A stretch of DNA of 64,000 nucleotides from NCBI GenBank assembly GCA_015179025.1, contig WHUX01000027.1, forward strand, positions 248,001 to 312,000, written 5' to 3'. The translations under genes and the position numbers were made by a program. Below are positions 31,950 to 42,182 of this stretch, piece by piece; within the stretch, counting starts at the first letter, position 1, and the number at the start of each line of letters is the position of its first letter. The stretch is from Terfezia claveryi (Eukaryota; Ascomycota; Pezizomycetes; Pezizales; Pezizaceae). Below the pieces are notes generated by a model that was not told the DNA's origin, made no database searches, and worked only from the letters and a program-made list of their open reading frames with translations.

Positions 31950-32860
31950 GCGACCTAAGGAGGAGTAGAAGGCCATGGTCCCGGATGAATACCACGAGTT
32001 TATTGATCTGTTCTCGGAAAAAGCTGCGGAGAAGCTGGTGCCCCACCGACCATATGACCATACAATTCCGCTGGTAGAGGGTAAGACCCCCCCCTATGGG
32101 CCCCTCTACGGAATGTCCCGAGTGGAGCTGGAGGCCCTGAAGAAATACTTGGAGGAAAACCTCAACAAGAGCTTCATTCACCATAGCTCTTCACCAGTGG
32201 GTGCCCCAGTGATTTTCGTAAAGAAATCGGACGGCTCTCTCTGGTTGTGTGTCAATTACCGGGGCCTAAACGAGATAACGGTCAAAAACAGGTACCCCCT
32301 ACCCCTAATCCAGGAGACATTAGTCAGGCTCTCCAAGGCCAAATGGTTCACCAAACTGGATTTAAGAGGGGCTTACAACCTGGTACGGATCGCTGAGGGG
32401 GAGGAGTGGAAAACTGCCTTCCAAACACAATATGGCCATTTTGAGTATAATGTGATGCCCTTTGGCCTAACCAATGCCCCTGCCTCCTTCCAGCACTTCA
32501 TCAATGACACCTTGCGGGACTTCCTCGATGTGTTCTGCACAGCTTACCTGGACGATATCCTCATATACTCGGACTCCCTAGCAGAACATAAAATCTATGT
32601 GAGGCAGGTGTTAGAGAAGCTGGAGAAGGCCGGATTATACCTGAAACCAGAGAAATGCGAGTTTTATGTGCAGAAGGTCAAGTATCTGGGGTTAATCATC
32701 ACTACAGAAGGTATCAGGATGGACCCCACCAAGGTTACCACTGTCCAGGAATGGCAAACCCCAGCAAATCTCAAGGACATCTAAGCCTTCCTGAGGTTCG
32801 CTAACTTTTACCAGCGGTTCATTCTAGGGTATTCGAAGATCGTAGCCCCGCTCACCGCCC
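31950..32860 (+). pseudogene. Gypsy reverse transcriptase
   Basis: Longest frame 31975-32784. It has the Ty3/gypsy RT blocks: FIHHSSSPVGAPVIFVKKSD, NYRGLNEITVKNRYPLPLI, FTKLDLRGAYNLVRI (first catalytic Asp), FGLTNAPASFQHFIN, and CTAYLDDILIYS with the YLDD box intact. TAG at 31966 and TAA at about 32782 interrupt the frame. The enzyme copies element RNA into cDNA in the particle. Confidence 0.9.
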
Positions 32861-33370
32861 TGACCAAAAAAGACCGGCGTTTTGACTGGAATCCAGAAGC
32901 CCAATCTGCCTTCCAGAACCTCAAGGAAGCCTTCTGCTCAGCGCCAATCCTGGTACATTTCAACCCTGACCAGGAGTGTGTCGTTGAAACCGATGCCTCT
33001 GACTATGTCTCTGCGGGAATCCTCTCTCAGAACGACAATAAAGGCATCCTCCACCCAGTGGCCTATTTCTCAAAGAAGCATTCCCCAGCTGAGTGCAACT
33101 ACGAGATCTACGACAAGGAGCTGATAGCTATCGTGTGAGCATTCGAGGAATGGAGGCCACACCTGGAGTCAGCCAAGGGGATTATCGAAGTACTTTCCGA
33201 CTATAAAAATCTTGAGTAGTTTACCACCACCAAGCTGCTCAACCGACGGCAGGCCAGGTGGTCAGAATTCCTCTCTCGGTTCAACTTTAAGATCAAGTAC
33301 CGTCCTGGAAAAGCTGGTGGCAAGCCCGATGTGTTAACCCGAAGATCAGGAGATCTCCCTAAGGGGGGGA
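32785..33370 (+). pseudogene. Gypsy RNase H
   Basis: [18 protein letters not shown] connects RT to RNase H; then [17 protein letters not shown] (first Asp), [20 protein letters not shown] with Glu, and DKELIAIV, followed by the C-terminal [23 protein letters not shown] (33136) and TAG (33218) interrupt it. A second partial copy of the end follows because of the tandem duplication. Confidence 0.85.
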
Positions 33371-33822
33371 TGAAAGGCTAAAATACCAAAATCAGGTAGT
33401 ATTGAAGCCCGAAAACCTCGATCTGGCGGCCAATGCCCTTGCTGAAGCTGAGGCTGATGCTGATGCGGAAGCTGAGGCTGAGGCTGATGCGGAAACAGCC
33501 AAGGGGATTATCGAAGTACTTTCCGACTATAAAAATCTTGAGTAGTTTACCACCACCAAGCTGCTCAACCGACGGCAGGCCAGGTGGTTGGAATTCCTCT
33601 CTCGGTTCAACTTTAAGATCAAGTACCGTCCTGGAAAAGCTGGTGGCAAGCCCGATGTGTTAACCCGAAGATCAGGAGATCTCCCTAAGGGGGGGGATGA
33701 AAGGCTAAAATACCAAAATCAGGTAGTATTGAAGCCCGAAAACCTCGATCTGGCGGCCAATGCCCTTGCTGAAGCTGAGGCTGATGCTGATGCGGAAGCT
33801 AAGGCTGAGGCTGATGCGGAAG
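33171..33822 (+). repeat. Tandem duplication of about 326 bp within gypsy pol
   Basis: The segment starting AGCCAAGGGGATTATCGAAG occurs at 33171 and again at 33497 and runs through the same RNase H end and the GCTGAGGCTGATGCGGAA-type repeats. The copies differ by few bases, including seven versus eight G after CCCTAA. Because 326 is not a multiple of three, it shifts the frame. Confidence 0.85.
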
Positions 33823-34770
33823 CTGAGGCTGAGGCTGATGCGGAAGCTGAGGCGAGAGCCGACCTCCGACAACTGGTGAGACAGGCATATGAGAATGACC
33901 CCCTGGCCAAGGAAATTATCACCGCAGTAGATTCCGGCCAGCGCCGCCACCCCAAAATCTCCCTGGCTGAATGTACCATCCAGGAAGGCCTCCTTTACTA
34001 CCTCGAGCGGCTCTATGTGCCGGAAGGAGAGCTGCGCCTGCGATTGATCAAGGAACACCACGATACCCCAGCGGCAGGCCACCCGGGAGTAGCTAAAACG
34101 TTGGAACTGCTGGCCAGGGAATATACATGGACAGACCAGCGGAAACAAGTGGAGCGGTACGTACAGAACTGCCATGTTTGCAAGCGTGCTAAGCCTGTCC
34201 GCTACACCCCATATGGTACTCTGAAGCCCCTGGATATCCCGGATCGGCCGTGGCTGCATCTGACCATGGATTTCATGACGGGATTGCCAGAAGACTCGGG
34301 ATTCAACACCATCTTGATGGTGGTAGATCGGTTGACAAAAATGAGGCACGTTATACCTTGCCGGGATACCTGCTCTGCCCCATAGTTAGCCAATCTCTAC
34401 CTCAATAATGTATTCCGATACCATGGCCTCCCTGAGTCGATCGTATCTGACCGTGGCCCCCAGTTTACCTCAGAATTCTGGCAAGCCTTCTGCGAACTTC
34501 TGGGGATCAAAGTGCGGCTGTCAATGGCATATCACTCCCAGACGGATGGCCAATCAGAGAGGATGAACGCCATTATGGAGCAATATCTGCAGGCCTTTGT
34601 TAACTACCAGTAGGATAAGTGGGTTTCGCTGCTGGCCACCTGCAAATTCGCCGTGAACAACCAGTTCTCGGAATCCTCTAAAACCTTTCCTTTCCTGACC
34701 AATTATGGTTGGCACCCCCGATTCGTGGACACCCTAGCTCCCCTGCAGAAAGCCTAACCCCCAGGCAAGG
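33823..34770 (+). pseudogene. Gypsy integrase
   Basis: An HHCC zinc-binding part is seen in KEHHDTPAAGHPGVAKTLEL and NCHVCKRAKP, then the core with LTMDFMTGLPED (Asp), [13 protein letters not shown] (Asp, 34445-34485) and [13 protein letters not shown] (Glu). TAG at 34384 and 34611 interrupt. The enzyme inserts cDNA into the genome. The leading part has (AEADAD)-like repeats. Confidence 0.9.
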
Positions 34771-34859
34771 AATTCGCAGCAGGAATCGCTGAGCTCCACT
34801 CGACCCTGAAGGCAGAGCTGAGGTATGCACAAGCTAGGCAAGCCGAATATGCCAATGGC

Positions 34860-35318
34860 TCACGGTTGCCAGCCTCCAGATATCAGCCAGGCGACAAGGT
34901 ATGGCTCTCTAGCCGGCACTTCCGAACAGAATGGCCCTCCCGTAAGCTCGACCACAAGTTCCTGGGTCCATTTGAGGTGTTGGCCGCTGTTGGCACTCAT
35001 GCCTACCGCCTGAGGTTCCCCAAAGACATCAAACGACATCCAGTCATCCATGTCTCTGAGATAGAGCCTGCCGCTAGCGACCCTCTCCCCGGCTAGAAAC
35101 ACCCTCCACCTCCCCCCGTGGTAATCGAAGGTGAGGAGGAATGGGAGGTAGAGGAAGTGCTGGACTCCCGAAGAAGGTATGGGCACCTGCAATATAAGGT
35201 CAAATGGCTGGGAGATGAGGAGACGACCTGGCAACCAGCGGAGGACCTGGAAAACGCACAGGACTTGGTCACCCTGTTCCACCAGCGTTACCTCCGGAAG
35301 CCTTGCCCCGCCCAATGA
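34860..35318 (+). CDS. Gypsy integrase C-terminus with chromodomain
   Basis: After the GPY-like segment (KLDHKFLGPFEVLAAVGTHA, YRLRFPKDIKRHPVIHVSEI) and a proline linker comes a chromodomain: WEVEEVLDSRRRYGHLQYKV then KWLGDEETTWQPAEDLENAQ. The aromatic positions are partly conserved (W/Y-V-E-x-I; Y-x-V-K-W; W-E/Q-P). A TAG at about 35095 lies between the two parts. In chromoviruses this domain steers integration to methylated-histone chromatin. Confidence 0.85.
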
Positions 35319-35512
35319 TGTTCTTGTCATCCTGGAATTGGTTATTAGGGTTGTTATTGTCGTTGTTGTTGGGATTATTGTTGGTACGTACTTCCAGCGT
35401 TGGGGTTGTGTTATGGGTTATTAGTTTTAGTCGCCTGTTTTGTTTGTTTGTTTTTGTCATGCCTTTCGCCTTGTCTTTCGTCGCTGGGGCTCTGAGCCTA
35501 AATGGGGGATAG

Positions 35513-36061
35513 TATCACAACCGTCCTTTCCTAGCCGGGTTTGAGAGTCAGACGGGATTCCGTCCGACTCTCATTATTGTTGATTGATATTGTTGTTATC
35601 TCTGTTCCCGAGATAAGGGGTCTCGGGAACCTTATTCCTTCCAGTGGCCTTGGCCAGCCAGGAAGGAATCCTGTATATATAGCTTGCTCTCTCCGCCCTC
35701 TCATTGGATCTCCATCCAATGTCTTGTATATCCAATACAGGACCTTGCTTCCCCCAGCGCTTCTGCACCTCCCTTGTGCATATCTTTGTCTCGAACAAAC
35801 AACTCTGCAGTATAGCTGCCTCCCTTGACACATGCAGCAACTGCCTCCACGTGTCTCATGTCCCTTGCCCTCTGCCTCTCTTGCCTCTTGCCCTTGCCCC
35901 CCGTCTCAATCTTCCCCTGGTCATACACGTAACGTTCCTACATGTGTCTTACCCTAGCCTTTCCCCAGATCACACACGTAGTGCTCCTACGTGTGCGATT
36001 GCCCCTTGCCACTTCCCCGGCGTACCCCTTGGTCACCTTGTCCCCTAGAGCCCTCGTTACA
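35513..36061 (+). repeat. Gypsy 3' LTR
   Basis: 549 bp, TATCACAACC to CGTTACA. It is almost identical to the 5' LTR and followed by the target duplication ACCCT. Confidence 0.95.
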
Positions 36062-37320
36062 ACCCTGATCTTGTTGTAAATTCAGTAGCTAAATGGATAA
36101 GAAGTAGTTGAAGATAAGTGACCTTACAATCATCAACAATTACTTTAATAAGATTCAGATATTACAAGAGAAGCATTCAATTCTAGCAAGCAATACTTAT
36201 AATATTGATGAGAAGGGGTTTAGGCAAGGGATATGAAATTGTGCAAGAGTTATTGTTAGGTAGAGAAAAGAAAGTATGATAGCAAAGATAGTAATAGATA
36301 GCAAGCATAAGCTTATTATAGTAATTGAGTGTATTTTTAGTGATGGATAAGTACTTCTTCTAATGATTATTTACAAAGGTGCTAGTCACTATATGAGATA
36401 GTATCAACACTTAGATACAAATATTGTTGGAGATTATAAGTTTGCTTATACTTTTTTAAGTTGGACTAATTGTGTATTAAGGTTAAAATAGATTAAGTAT
36501 TTTGATGAACATACAGTTAAAGAAATAAAGGGAGGGTATCGATTACTTATTGTGAATGGTTATGATTCTCATATTAATATTGAGTTCATTAAGTTTTGTC
36601 TTACTTTTAAAATTATTGCCTATTGCCTACCCTCTCACTTAATACATCTTCTTTAACTATTGGATGTTGATTTATTCGGTCTATTACATTAGTATTTTGG
36701 GAAACAGGTAGATCAAATTATATGATTTGGAAATGTATCAGTTACTAAGGGGAACTTTTTACTAATATTGATTGAAGTACGATATCAGACATTCACTATA
36801 TCCAATTATGGTGGGATATAGCATAGAGTAAGATTGATACCATTTAGTAACCCCCATCATGTTCTCAGCAAACTTCTGCAAAAGCCTAGTCAAGAGCTAC
36901 AAAGGGTACCCCTCCCTCCAATAGATGGTCCTTCACTAATTCTAAAAGATACTTCCAGTCTACATAGACAAGTTCGACAAGCTAAGCTCTTTCTTAACTC
37001 AACTGTAGACCTGCCATATACTAAACTTCTAAATCTTATTGACTCTTTACAATGATTTGCAATCTAACACGATACAGATCTTTAGTTGGAGTGAGATACT
37101 ATCCGGAAATGGTAGGAAGCACAAAAGATACAAGCAAAACCAGATAAATAGCCGGGTGATCCGCATCCCGGTGGTGATCAACATCCCGAGGATGGATGGT
37201 ACCCCACCCTCCCCTCTCAAACGAGTTTCCTATCGCTCTGCAAGTACATCCCAAACTTCTACCTTGCCTGTTCCTTCTTCTACTCGTGTACTTAGATCAA
37301 GATCGGGACCTAAATAAATG
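36062..37320 (+). pseudogene. Pogo transposase, 3' part
   Basis: It continues the interrupted transposase: YNIDEKGFRQG near 36199 (first Asp), LLIVNGYDSHINIEFIKFC near 36540 (second Asp), YCLPSHLIHLL then LLDVDLFG, and further on the C-terminal region up to about 37060. AT-rich with several stops. Confidence 0.8.
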
Positions 37321-37375
37321 TACCGGTTTGTGCGCCATTTCCCGGTGATGAGCCGTATCCCCGTGATATATGGCA

Positions 37376-39561
37376 TAGTGGAGAGACTTGACGGTATGCG
37401 AAAGGAAAATGGTCATTTCAACAGAGTGAAGAATATCTCGTATTAATTTGTGACTAAGATAGGGGTCTTGTGTGCGAAAAGGTGGTCAGGATGACGGTAA
37501 TGAACATAATCCCCGCTTATATTCTAGACGATATCTATAAAACATTGTCCGTATCGATGCCGGCAGCAAAATTGAAAACTAGTTACAAAATCTATCAACT
37601 CTCCGAGTGTAGTAATCCTAGCATAAGAGAGATCGTTTTCCGACTTATGTTCCCTCGATAGAGCATTCCGTGAGACCTGTCCATGGGGTGAATGATTCAC
37701 TTGATTCCTCCTTTATTGCAAATTCTCAGCAGCGCATCTCAATGATATCCCGATCCGTTGGCTCTGATTTTCGCCGCATGCTCTTGTGGTCTCAATTCCG
37801 AGTCATATGAGGAGCGAGAAAATGCGGATATCTGCGTTTTACGCTGTATAGTTGACTGTATATGTGAATAGGGCTATATTTTCTTTCCTCCCAAATGTCC
37901 GAAACTGCAGGCCTACTCGCGACTTCTACTCTCCTGTATTTGCCCTAGCCAGTTAGTGAAGATCTGGGATGGGAAGGCAAGAAGTGATAGCTTACTAGCT
38001 AAATGACCAAAGAAAACGATTCCTAGTAGGGTCATGTAGTCTTTGCAAGAAGACTCTGAACTGGAGGCGAAAGCGAAGGATGCATCCCCATTCTGGTGGC
38101 GGCCAACTTTTCGCACTTCATCTTTACCTCTTCTACTCGCTGGAGGGGGTTTCTCCGCTCGATAGCCTCCTGATTCTCCTTGCCGTCAGTCACATCACCA
38201 CGATCTTCACGGTTCCCGCATAACGTACCTGATCCCCCCTAGCACCTGATCTTCCAGCTTGGCCTGTCTATGGGTTCTATATCTCGCAAGATGGGCCTTA
38301 CCTCTCGCAAGATGGGTGCTAACCCCCCCAAGATGGGTCCTGTTGCTCACCACAATCAGCGAAACCATCCTATCTTCCCCTTTCTCGGCAAAACGTACCC
38401 GTGCTCATGCTCATATCGTCAACATCAAGCATCTCCACATCGCAATACCAATCCCTGGCAATTGGTATATCAAGCGGTGGCGCATCTTCCATTGGTGTGT
38501 CTATATCATAGAAGCCATTGGATGTACAGTAAACCGGATTCGTATCATCATCAATATCCATCTCCCGGGCAAGAAGGCAAGGAGAATGTATTGTTTCGGC
38601 GCATATCAATGCTAACCGTCTCCCTTTCCTCATCTTTGAGGCCGATTTTTGTACCTTGGTGCGTGGAGATCCAGGGCGGGATGGCGAGACTCTTGTGGGG
38701 GTGATGACCTTCTGGGTCTGTGGCAGATAGTTGACTGCCTTCGTGGGAGTCGTGAGGATACCTTTTTTGGCCTTACGGCCTCCGGTCTGCTCCTTCCTTT
38801 TGGTTTGCTGCCTGTGGGCAAGAATACCAGCCATTATGCCCTCCCCGGAACAGATATTCGGACGCGGAGGAGTGGTGGCAATGCCCATTGGGGAGAATGG
38901 GATGTAGGACTGGACGAAACCAATCAGGTTTGAAAAGAAACCCATTTACAATGATAGATGGAGGGTTCCGTGAAAGGTTCTTGATGTTAGGTAGGGGGAG
39001 TGAGATGGGGGAGTGTAGGGGTAGTATCGGTGTGAATCCGATGTATGTGAAAGGTTAGCTAGGGGCAGTGAACTTGATAGAGTAATTGAGAATGTACAGA
39101 AATGTAGCGGTACAGTGTGTGTGTCGGTATGAAGTCGACGTATGTAAAAGGTTGTTAATGTCAGGTGGGGCCAGTGAACTCGAGAGAGTGATTGCGAGTG
39201 TAGCCAGATGGATTGTGCGTAGATCATTGTGGGTTGGCTTTTAGCAGTCACTCCTTCAGGGCCGATTGAGAGGGTTTTCTTTTGTACGTAGATAGCACCA
39301 GTAATGTCTGTTTGCATATATCAATCTTTCATGTTCGGGTGAATAGATAAGACTTATGTTGATCCACCGTGGCTGGCCGAGGGGCTCTTATTGCACAGGA
39401 GGAGGGTCGTGCAACCAGACTACCCCTATTGATGGTGCTGAGTCCTCTGATAAGGAACCAGACTAAGTAATCGGGTGTGACTAAATCTGCAGATGCTGGT
39501 TTTTTTGTCTATTGTCGTGCCAACCAGACTATCTACAAGTGGTTGTACGCCAGGTTGGCAC
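37376..39561 (-). mobile_element. Repeat copy 2 (inverted relative to 8340-11530)
   Basis: It matches copy 1 in reverse: 37430-37640 to 11330-11530, 37880-38100 to about 9760-10000, 38239-38945 to the two-exon gene, and 38946-39380 to the 5' flank. About 1 kb with the transposase-like part is missing. The pogo element inserted near its downstream end. The outer 5' edge carries GTGCCAACCAGACTA (39517-39531) and GGTTGGCAC (39553-39561), with further motif copies at 39409-39422 and 39456-39465. Confidence 0.75.
38239..38945 (-). CDS. Two-exon gene of unknown function in repeat copy 2 (215 aa)
   Basis: Exon 1 is 38945-38399, the intron 38398-38340 (59 nt, donor GTACGT, acceptor CAACAG) and exon 2 38339-38239, giving 648 nt. 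It starts MGFFSNLIGFVQSYIPFS and has a six-residue longer variable segment than copy 1 around residue 20-30. The basic centre and acidic C-terminal half are almost identical (for example METs aside, the block MRKGRRLALICAETIHSPCL is unchanged). The tail is PILGGLAPILREVRPILRD. Both copies keep an open frame and the same intron while flanks have more differences and indels, which suggests selection, conversion or recent spread. No family recognised. Confidence 0.7.
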
Positions 39562-39677
39562 ATACAACCCCAACCGTTGATTTCCACTCGAAAGCCCCCT
39601 CGCCTCAAGGCCAACTTGACACCTCTGCGAGCAATACAAGTTCAGACTAATCCCACGAAGGCGAAAGATTAGTCTAA

Positions 39678-40112
39678 ACTACAGGAATCAAAACGGCCTC
39701 GCCAGCAATCTCTTCAGATGAAGACAATGTTGATGAAAACGATGATGATGAAGACGATAAGGATGAAGATCATGAGGATGACCTAGGCCCTTTTCCCAGT
39801 GAAGATCTCGAAACCGAAGATGAATTCATTCCAGGAAACCGAAAATTGGCCCAAACTCTCACAGAAACCAACTGGGTCACCTTCCGAGTGGGAAGTCAGA
39901 TTTCTTCGGGCAATCATCGGGACTTTTTAGGGATGCCACAAAACTGCAAGAGAAAAGGGAGGGGTATCAAACCTTTGGCGGTTCCTACCCTAGACAACAG
40001 ACCAAGGTACAAAACCCCAGATTCCATACAATTACCAACACCAGGCCCTACACCCAGTTGTACCTATATTGCCTACAATCTTCAAGAAGAGGTTAGGGGG
40101 TATGCTCACTGA
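39678..40112 (+). CDS. Acidic hypothetical frame, no clear start
   Basis: The open frame has no good ATG; a possible splice acceptor (ACTACAG) precedes it at about 39681. It begins with Ser then a highly acidic run (DENDDDEDDKDEDHEDD) and continues ETNWVTFRVGSQISSGNHRD, ending PSCTYIAYNLQEEVRGYAH. Not recognised; possibly an exon of a gene whose 5' part was lost in the adjacent transposon. Confidence 0.3.
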   Translation, partial: TTGIKTASPAISSDEDNVDENDDDEDDKDEDHEDDLGPFPSEDLETEDEFIPGNRKLAQTLTETNWVTFRVGSQISSGNHRDFLGMPQNCKRKGRGIKPLAVPTLDNRPRYKTPDSIQLPTPGPTPSCTYIAYNLQEEVRGYAH

Positions 40113-40871
40113 GAGCAACAAAAAGCAGGAGGAGGAGGAGGCAGCTCAGAGTTCGCCAAGTATTTTATACACAGAGGTATTGAGAAATAGATATATACAC
40201 GGAACATGCGGGCGCCTAGTCTCGAACCCCAACACTCGCTCCAACACTCGCTATAATACTCGCTCTAATACTCACTCTAATCAAACTTTCTTCGCTCCGA
40301 AATCCTCCTCTTCTATGCCTTTTATACTTCAAAATAACACATGCGAACAACAACAAAAACCATAGACAAATATCGAACAATCGTTACTGCCCAGTATGGA
40401 AGGTGGCAATAGAGGAACCCCGCAGGGGATACATCCACCGATCAATCAATCACATTCATCACTTGCAGACCTTCTCTGCGTACCAACCTCTATTAAACAT
40501 CCACGATGGTATCACTGCTCCTCCTGGTGAGGCTGGCATTCATGCCATAGTTCATGTACATCGAAAATGTGGCAGCCGGGCCAGGTGAAGGACAAGATCC
40601 GTACGTACTCCGCGTGCTACACAATCCTTGCCTCCCCCCTGCTGACTCCTTCCTGCAAGCCTCACGATGTGTCCTCCCTGCTCCCTATGCCCGCCTTGTC
40701 CCCCCAAGCTCCCCTCGCTCACCATCCCCCCGTTACCCCCGTGACCCCCTTTCCCCGCATGCCCCTTTTGCTCCCCTTGCACCCCTTTGAAAGAAATGTT
40801 CTGGGACCTCTTCGTTTCTAGCATGAGCGGGGGGGGGCGATATCAGTGATCGGGCTCTTTGGTGCTGCGGT
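40113..40871. other. Stretch with pyrimidine-rich tract, no supported gene
   Basis: It includes (ACTCGCTCTAATACTC)-like short repeats at 40230-40280 and a C/T-rich tract at 40620-40790, with a 78-aa proline-rich frame (40554-40790) of low-complexity type. Confidence 0.35.
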
Positions 40872-41366
40872 GTGGTATTTGTGGGGGCAGAAGGCAAGGA
40901 AGGAAAAGGAAGCAAAGGAGGAGAAGAAGGAGGGGGACGAGGAGGATGCAAGGGAAGAGAGGGAGAGGAGGATGAAGAGGATGAGGAGAAGAAGGCGGAA
41001 GAGGAGGAACAAAAGGTGATGGAAAGGAGGATAAGAAGAAAGAGGAGGCAAGAGGAGGAAATGAAGGAGGAGAGGATGATGAGGGGAGAGGAGGAAGAAA
41101 GGGAAGAGAGAGAGAGGACCGAGAGGATCGAGAGGAGAAAGCAGAGAGAAGATAGGGAAGATTGGGCCGAGAAGGCAGAAGAGGCGAGCAGGTGGTGGAG
41201 GCGGAGGATGTGGGAGGTTGAGGCAGAACATATGAGAACTATGGCGAGTAGGCAGCCGGATTGGGGGAGGAGAAGAGCGTGGTACAATTGTGTGATTACA
41301 AGTCACCTCTTTCTCTTCTTTTTGTTTTTTGGCTTTCTCCAACAAGTAATATTGTCTCAATTGTAA
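40872..41366 (+). CDS. Purine-tract frame: Glu/Arg-rich helix with hydrophobic tail, 164 aa
   Basis: Nearly 380 nt of the plus strand are A/G. The frame encodes a charged helix (EEKKAEEEEQKVMERRIRRK, EEEEREERERTERIERRKQR), compatible with a single alpha-helix, then ASRWWRRRMWEVEAEHMRTM and a C-terminal hydrophobic stretch (HLFLFFLFFGFLQQVILSQL) that could be a tail anchor. Because purine runs lack stops on both strands, an open frame is weak evidence. Not recognised. Confidence 0.3.
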   Translation: MVFVGAEGKEGKGSKGGEEGGGRGGCKGREGEEDEEDEEKKAEEEEQKVMERRIRRKRRQEEEMKEERMMRGEEEEREERERTERIERRKQREDREDWAEKAEEASRWWRRRMWEVEAEHMRTMASRQPDWGRRRAWYNCVITSHLFLFFLFFGFLQQVILSQL

Positions 41367-41599
41367 GTGCTCTACTATCTTATTAATTCGCCAGTAAGAA
41401 AGTACTACTCGGCAGGACAGTATTAGTGTATAAGACAGGGGTAAAACAGCCTAATTTTGGCCGAGATATCCGAATCGTGTTTTAGACAGCAGATTTTTCT
41501 TATAGGACAGTAGTATAGTAATGTCAACGTTGACTGGCGCAGCCGGTTTCTTTCACTCATCACCATCACGATGAGATATCACAATCGCACTAACAATCG

Positions 41600-42066
41600 C
41601 ACTATGCTGCAAATCTCGACAATTGGATGGAGAATAAATATACAGCTTCCCAACGGCAAATTCTTATGACCAAATGGGTAGCCACAGCATGGAAGTTGGT
41701 ATCTGCCAACCGAAATATGATTGTAAGCTCGACCTTATAAATCCTCCTGCATGTATACCTAGCTAATACCCCTCAGACCCGCTCATTTCGCAAATGTGGA
41801 ATTACTGTCCCAATCGATGGCACGGCAGACTCGGAGATCCATGTTGAAGGAATATTATCAAACTATTACAGTCCCTGATTGGAAACTACCTCCTGAGTCT
41901 GAAGACCAACCCAACCTGCCAACAGACACCGAGGATGAAAGTTCTGACCTGAGTTTGTGGATGATGAGGAGGAAGCGGATGGAAGTGACAATGAGCAGGG
42001 AGATTATATTACTGAAGAAGAGGCCATGCAATATGCTACAATTACGATTGGAGAGGAGATCGTGTA
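41600..42066 (+). pseudogene. C-terminal fragment of a pogo-type transposase with intron
   Basis: NLDNWMENKYTASQRQILMT then KWVATAWKLVSANRNMI, followed after a spliceable gap (41723-41776, 54 nt, GTAAGC, GCTAAT branch, CCTCAG) by TRSFRKCGITVPIDGTADSE. The WVAxAWxxV ... I(R)xSFRKCGI pattern is the end of DDE_1/pogo transposases. An acidic part, PEFVDDEEEADGSDNEQGDY, follows with stops between. It differs in intron content from the RIP-decayed pogo copies, so it is another subfamily. Confidence 0.6.
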
Positions 42067-42182
42067 AAAAGATATCAATTATGCCACTGTCGTCTTTTTG
42101 GAGTTTCTTTTATAAGAAAGTAAATTTAAGGCCCCTCCGACCGCCCGTTTGTAAATAAGACAGCATTCTTAATTGCGAATTA

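Larger units (their letters stand above)
28691..36061 (+). mobile_element. Ty3/gypsy chromovirus, complete with two LTRs
   Basis: The 5' LTR (28691-29239) and 3' LTR (35513-36061) are both 549 bp, and the whole is flanked by ACCCT (28686-28690 and 36062-36066). Between them are gag, a CCHC knuckle, protease, RT, RNase H, integrase and a chromodomain, in Ty3/gypsy order. A purine run, AATGGGGGATAG, precedes the 3' LTR as polypurine tract. The LTRs differ at few positions, so insertion was comparatively recent. Internal stops (TAG/TGA/TAA), a 326-bp duplication and a hAT insertion make the copy inactive. Confidence 0.95.
28005..37375 (+). mobile_element. Second pogo element, split by a gypsy retrotransposon
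   Basis: The left end, TA then CACCATACATCACGGGGATG (28003-28024), and the right end around 37325-37377 are imperfect inverted repeats of about 45 bp. They are related to the ends of the pogo copy at 22438-24646. The coding body lies in two parts, 28300-28690 and 36062-37320, with the gypsy element at 28691-36061 between them. Without it the pogo copy would be about 2.0 kb. Motifs on both sides join in the right order: a FLNRHP-type helix-turn-helix end before, and NIDEKGF and VNGYDSHI after. Confidence 0.85.

Noticed and set aside
40733..41360. Minus-strand frames of 180-184 aa rich in Ser/Leu/Pro
   Set aside because: They are the complement of a purine tract, which contains few stop codons; composition alone explains them.
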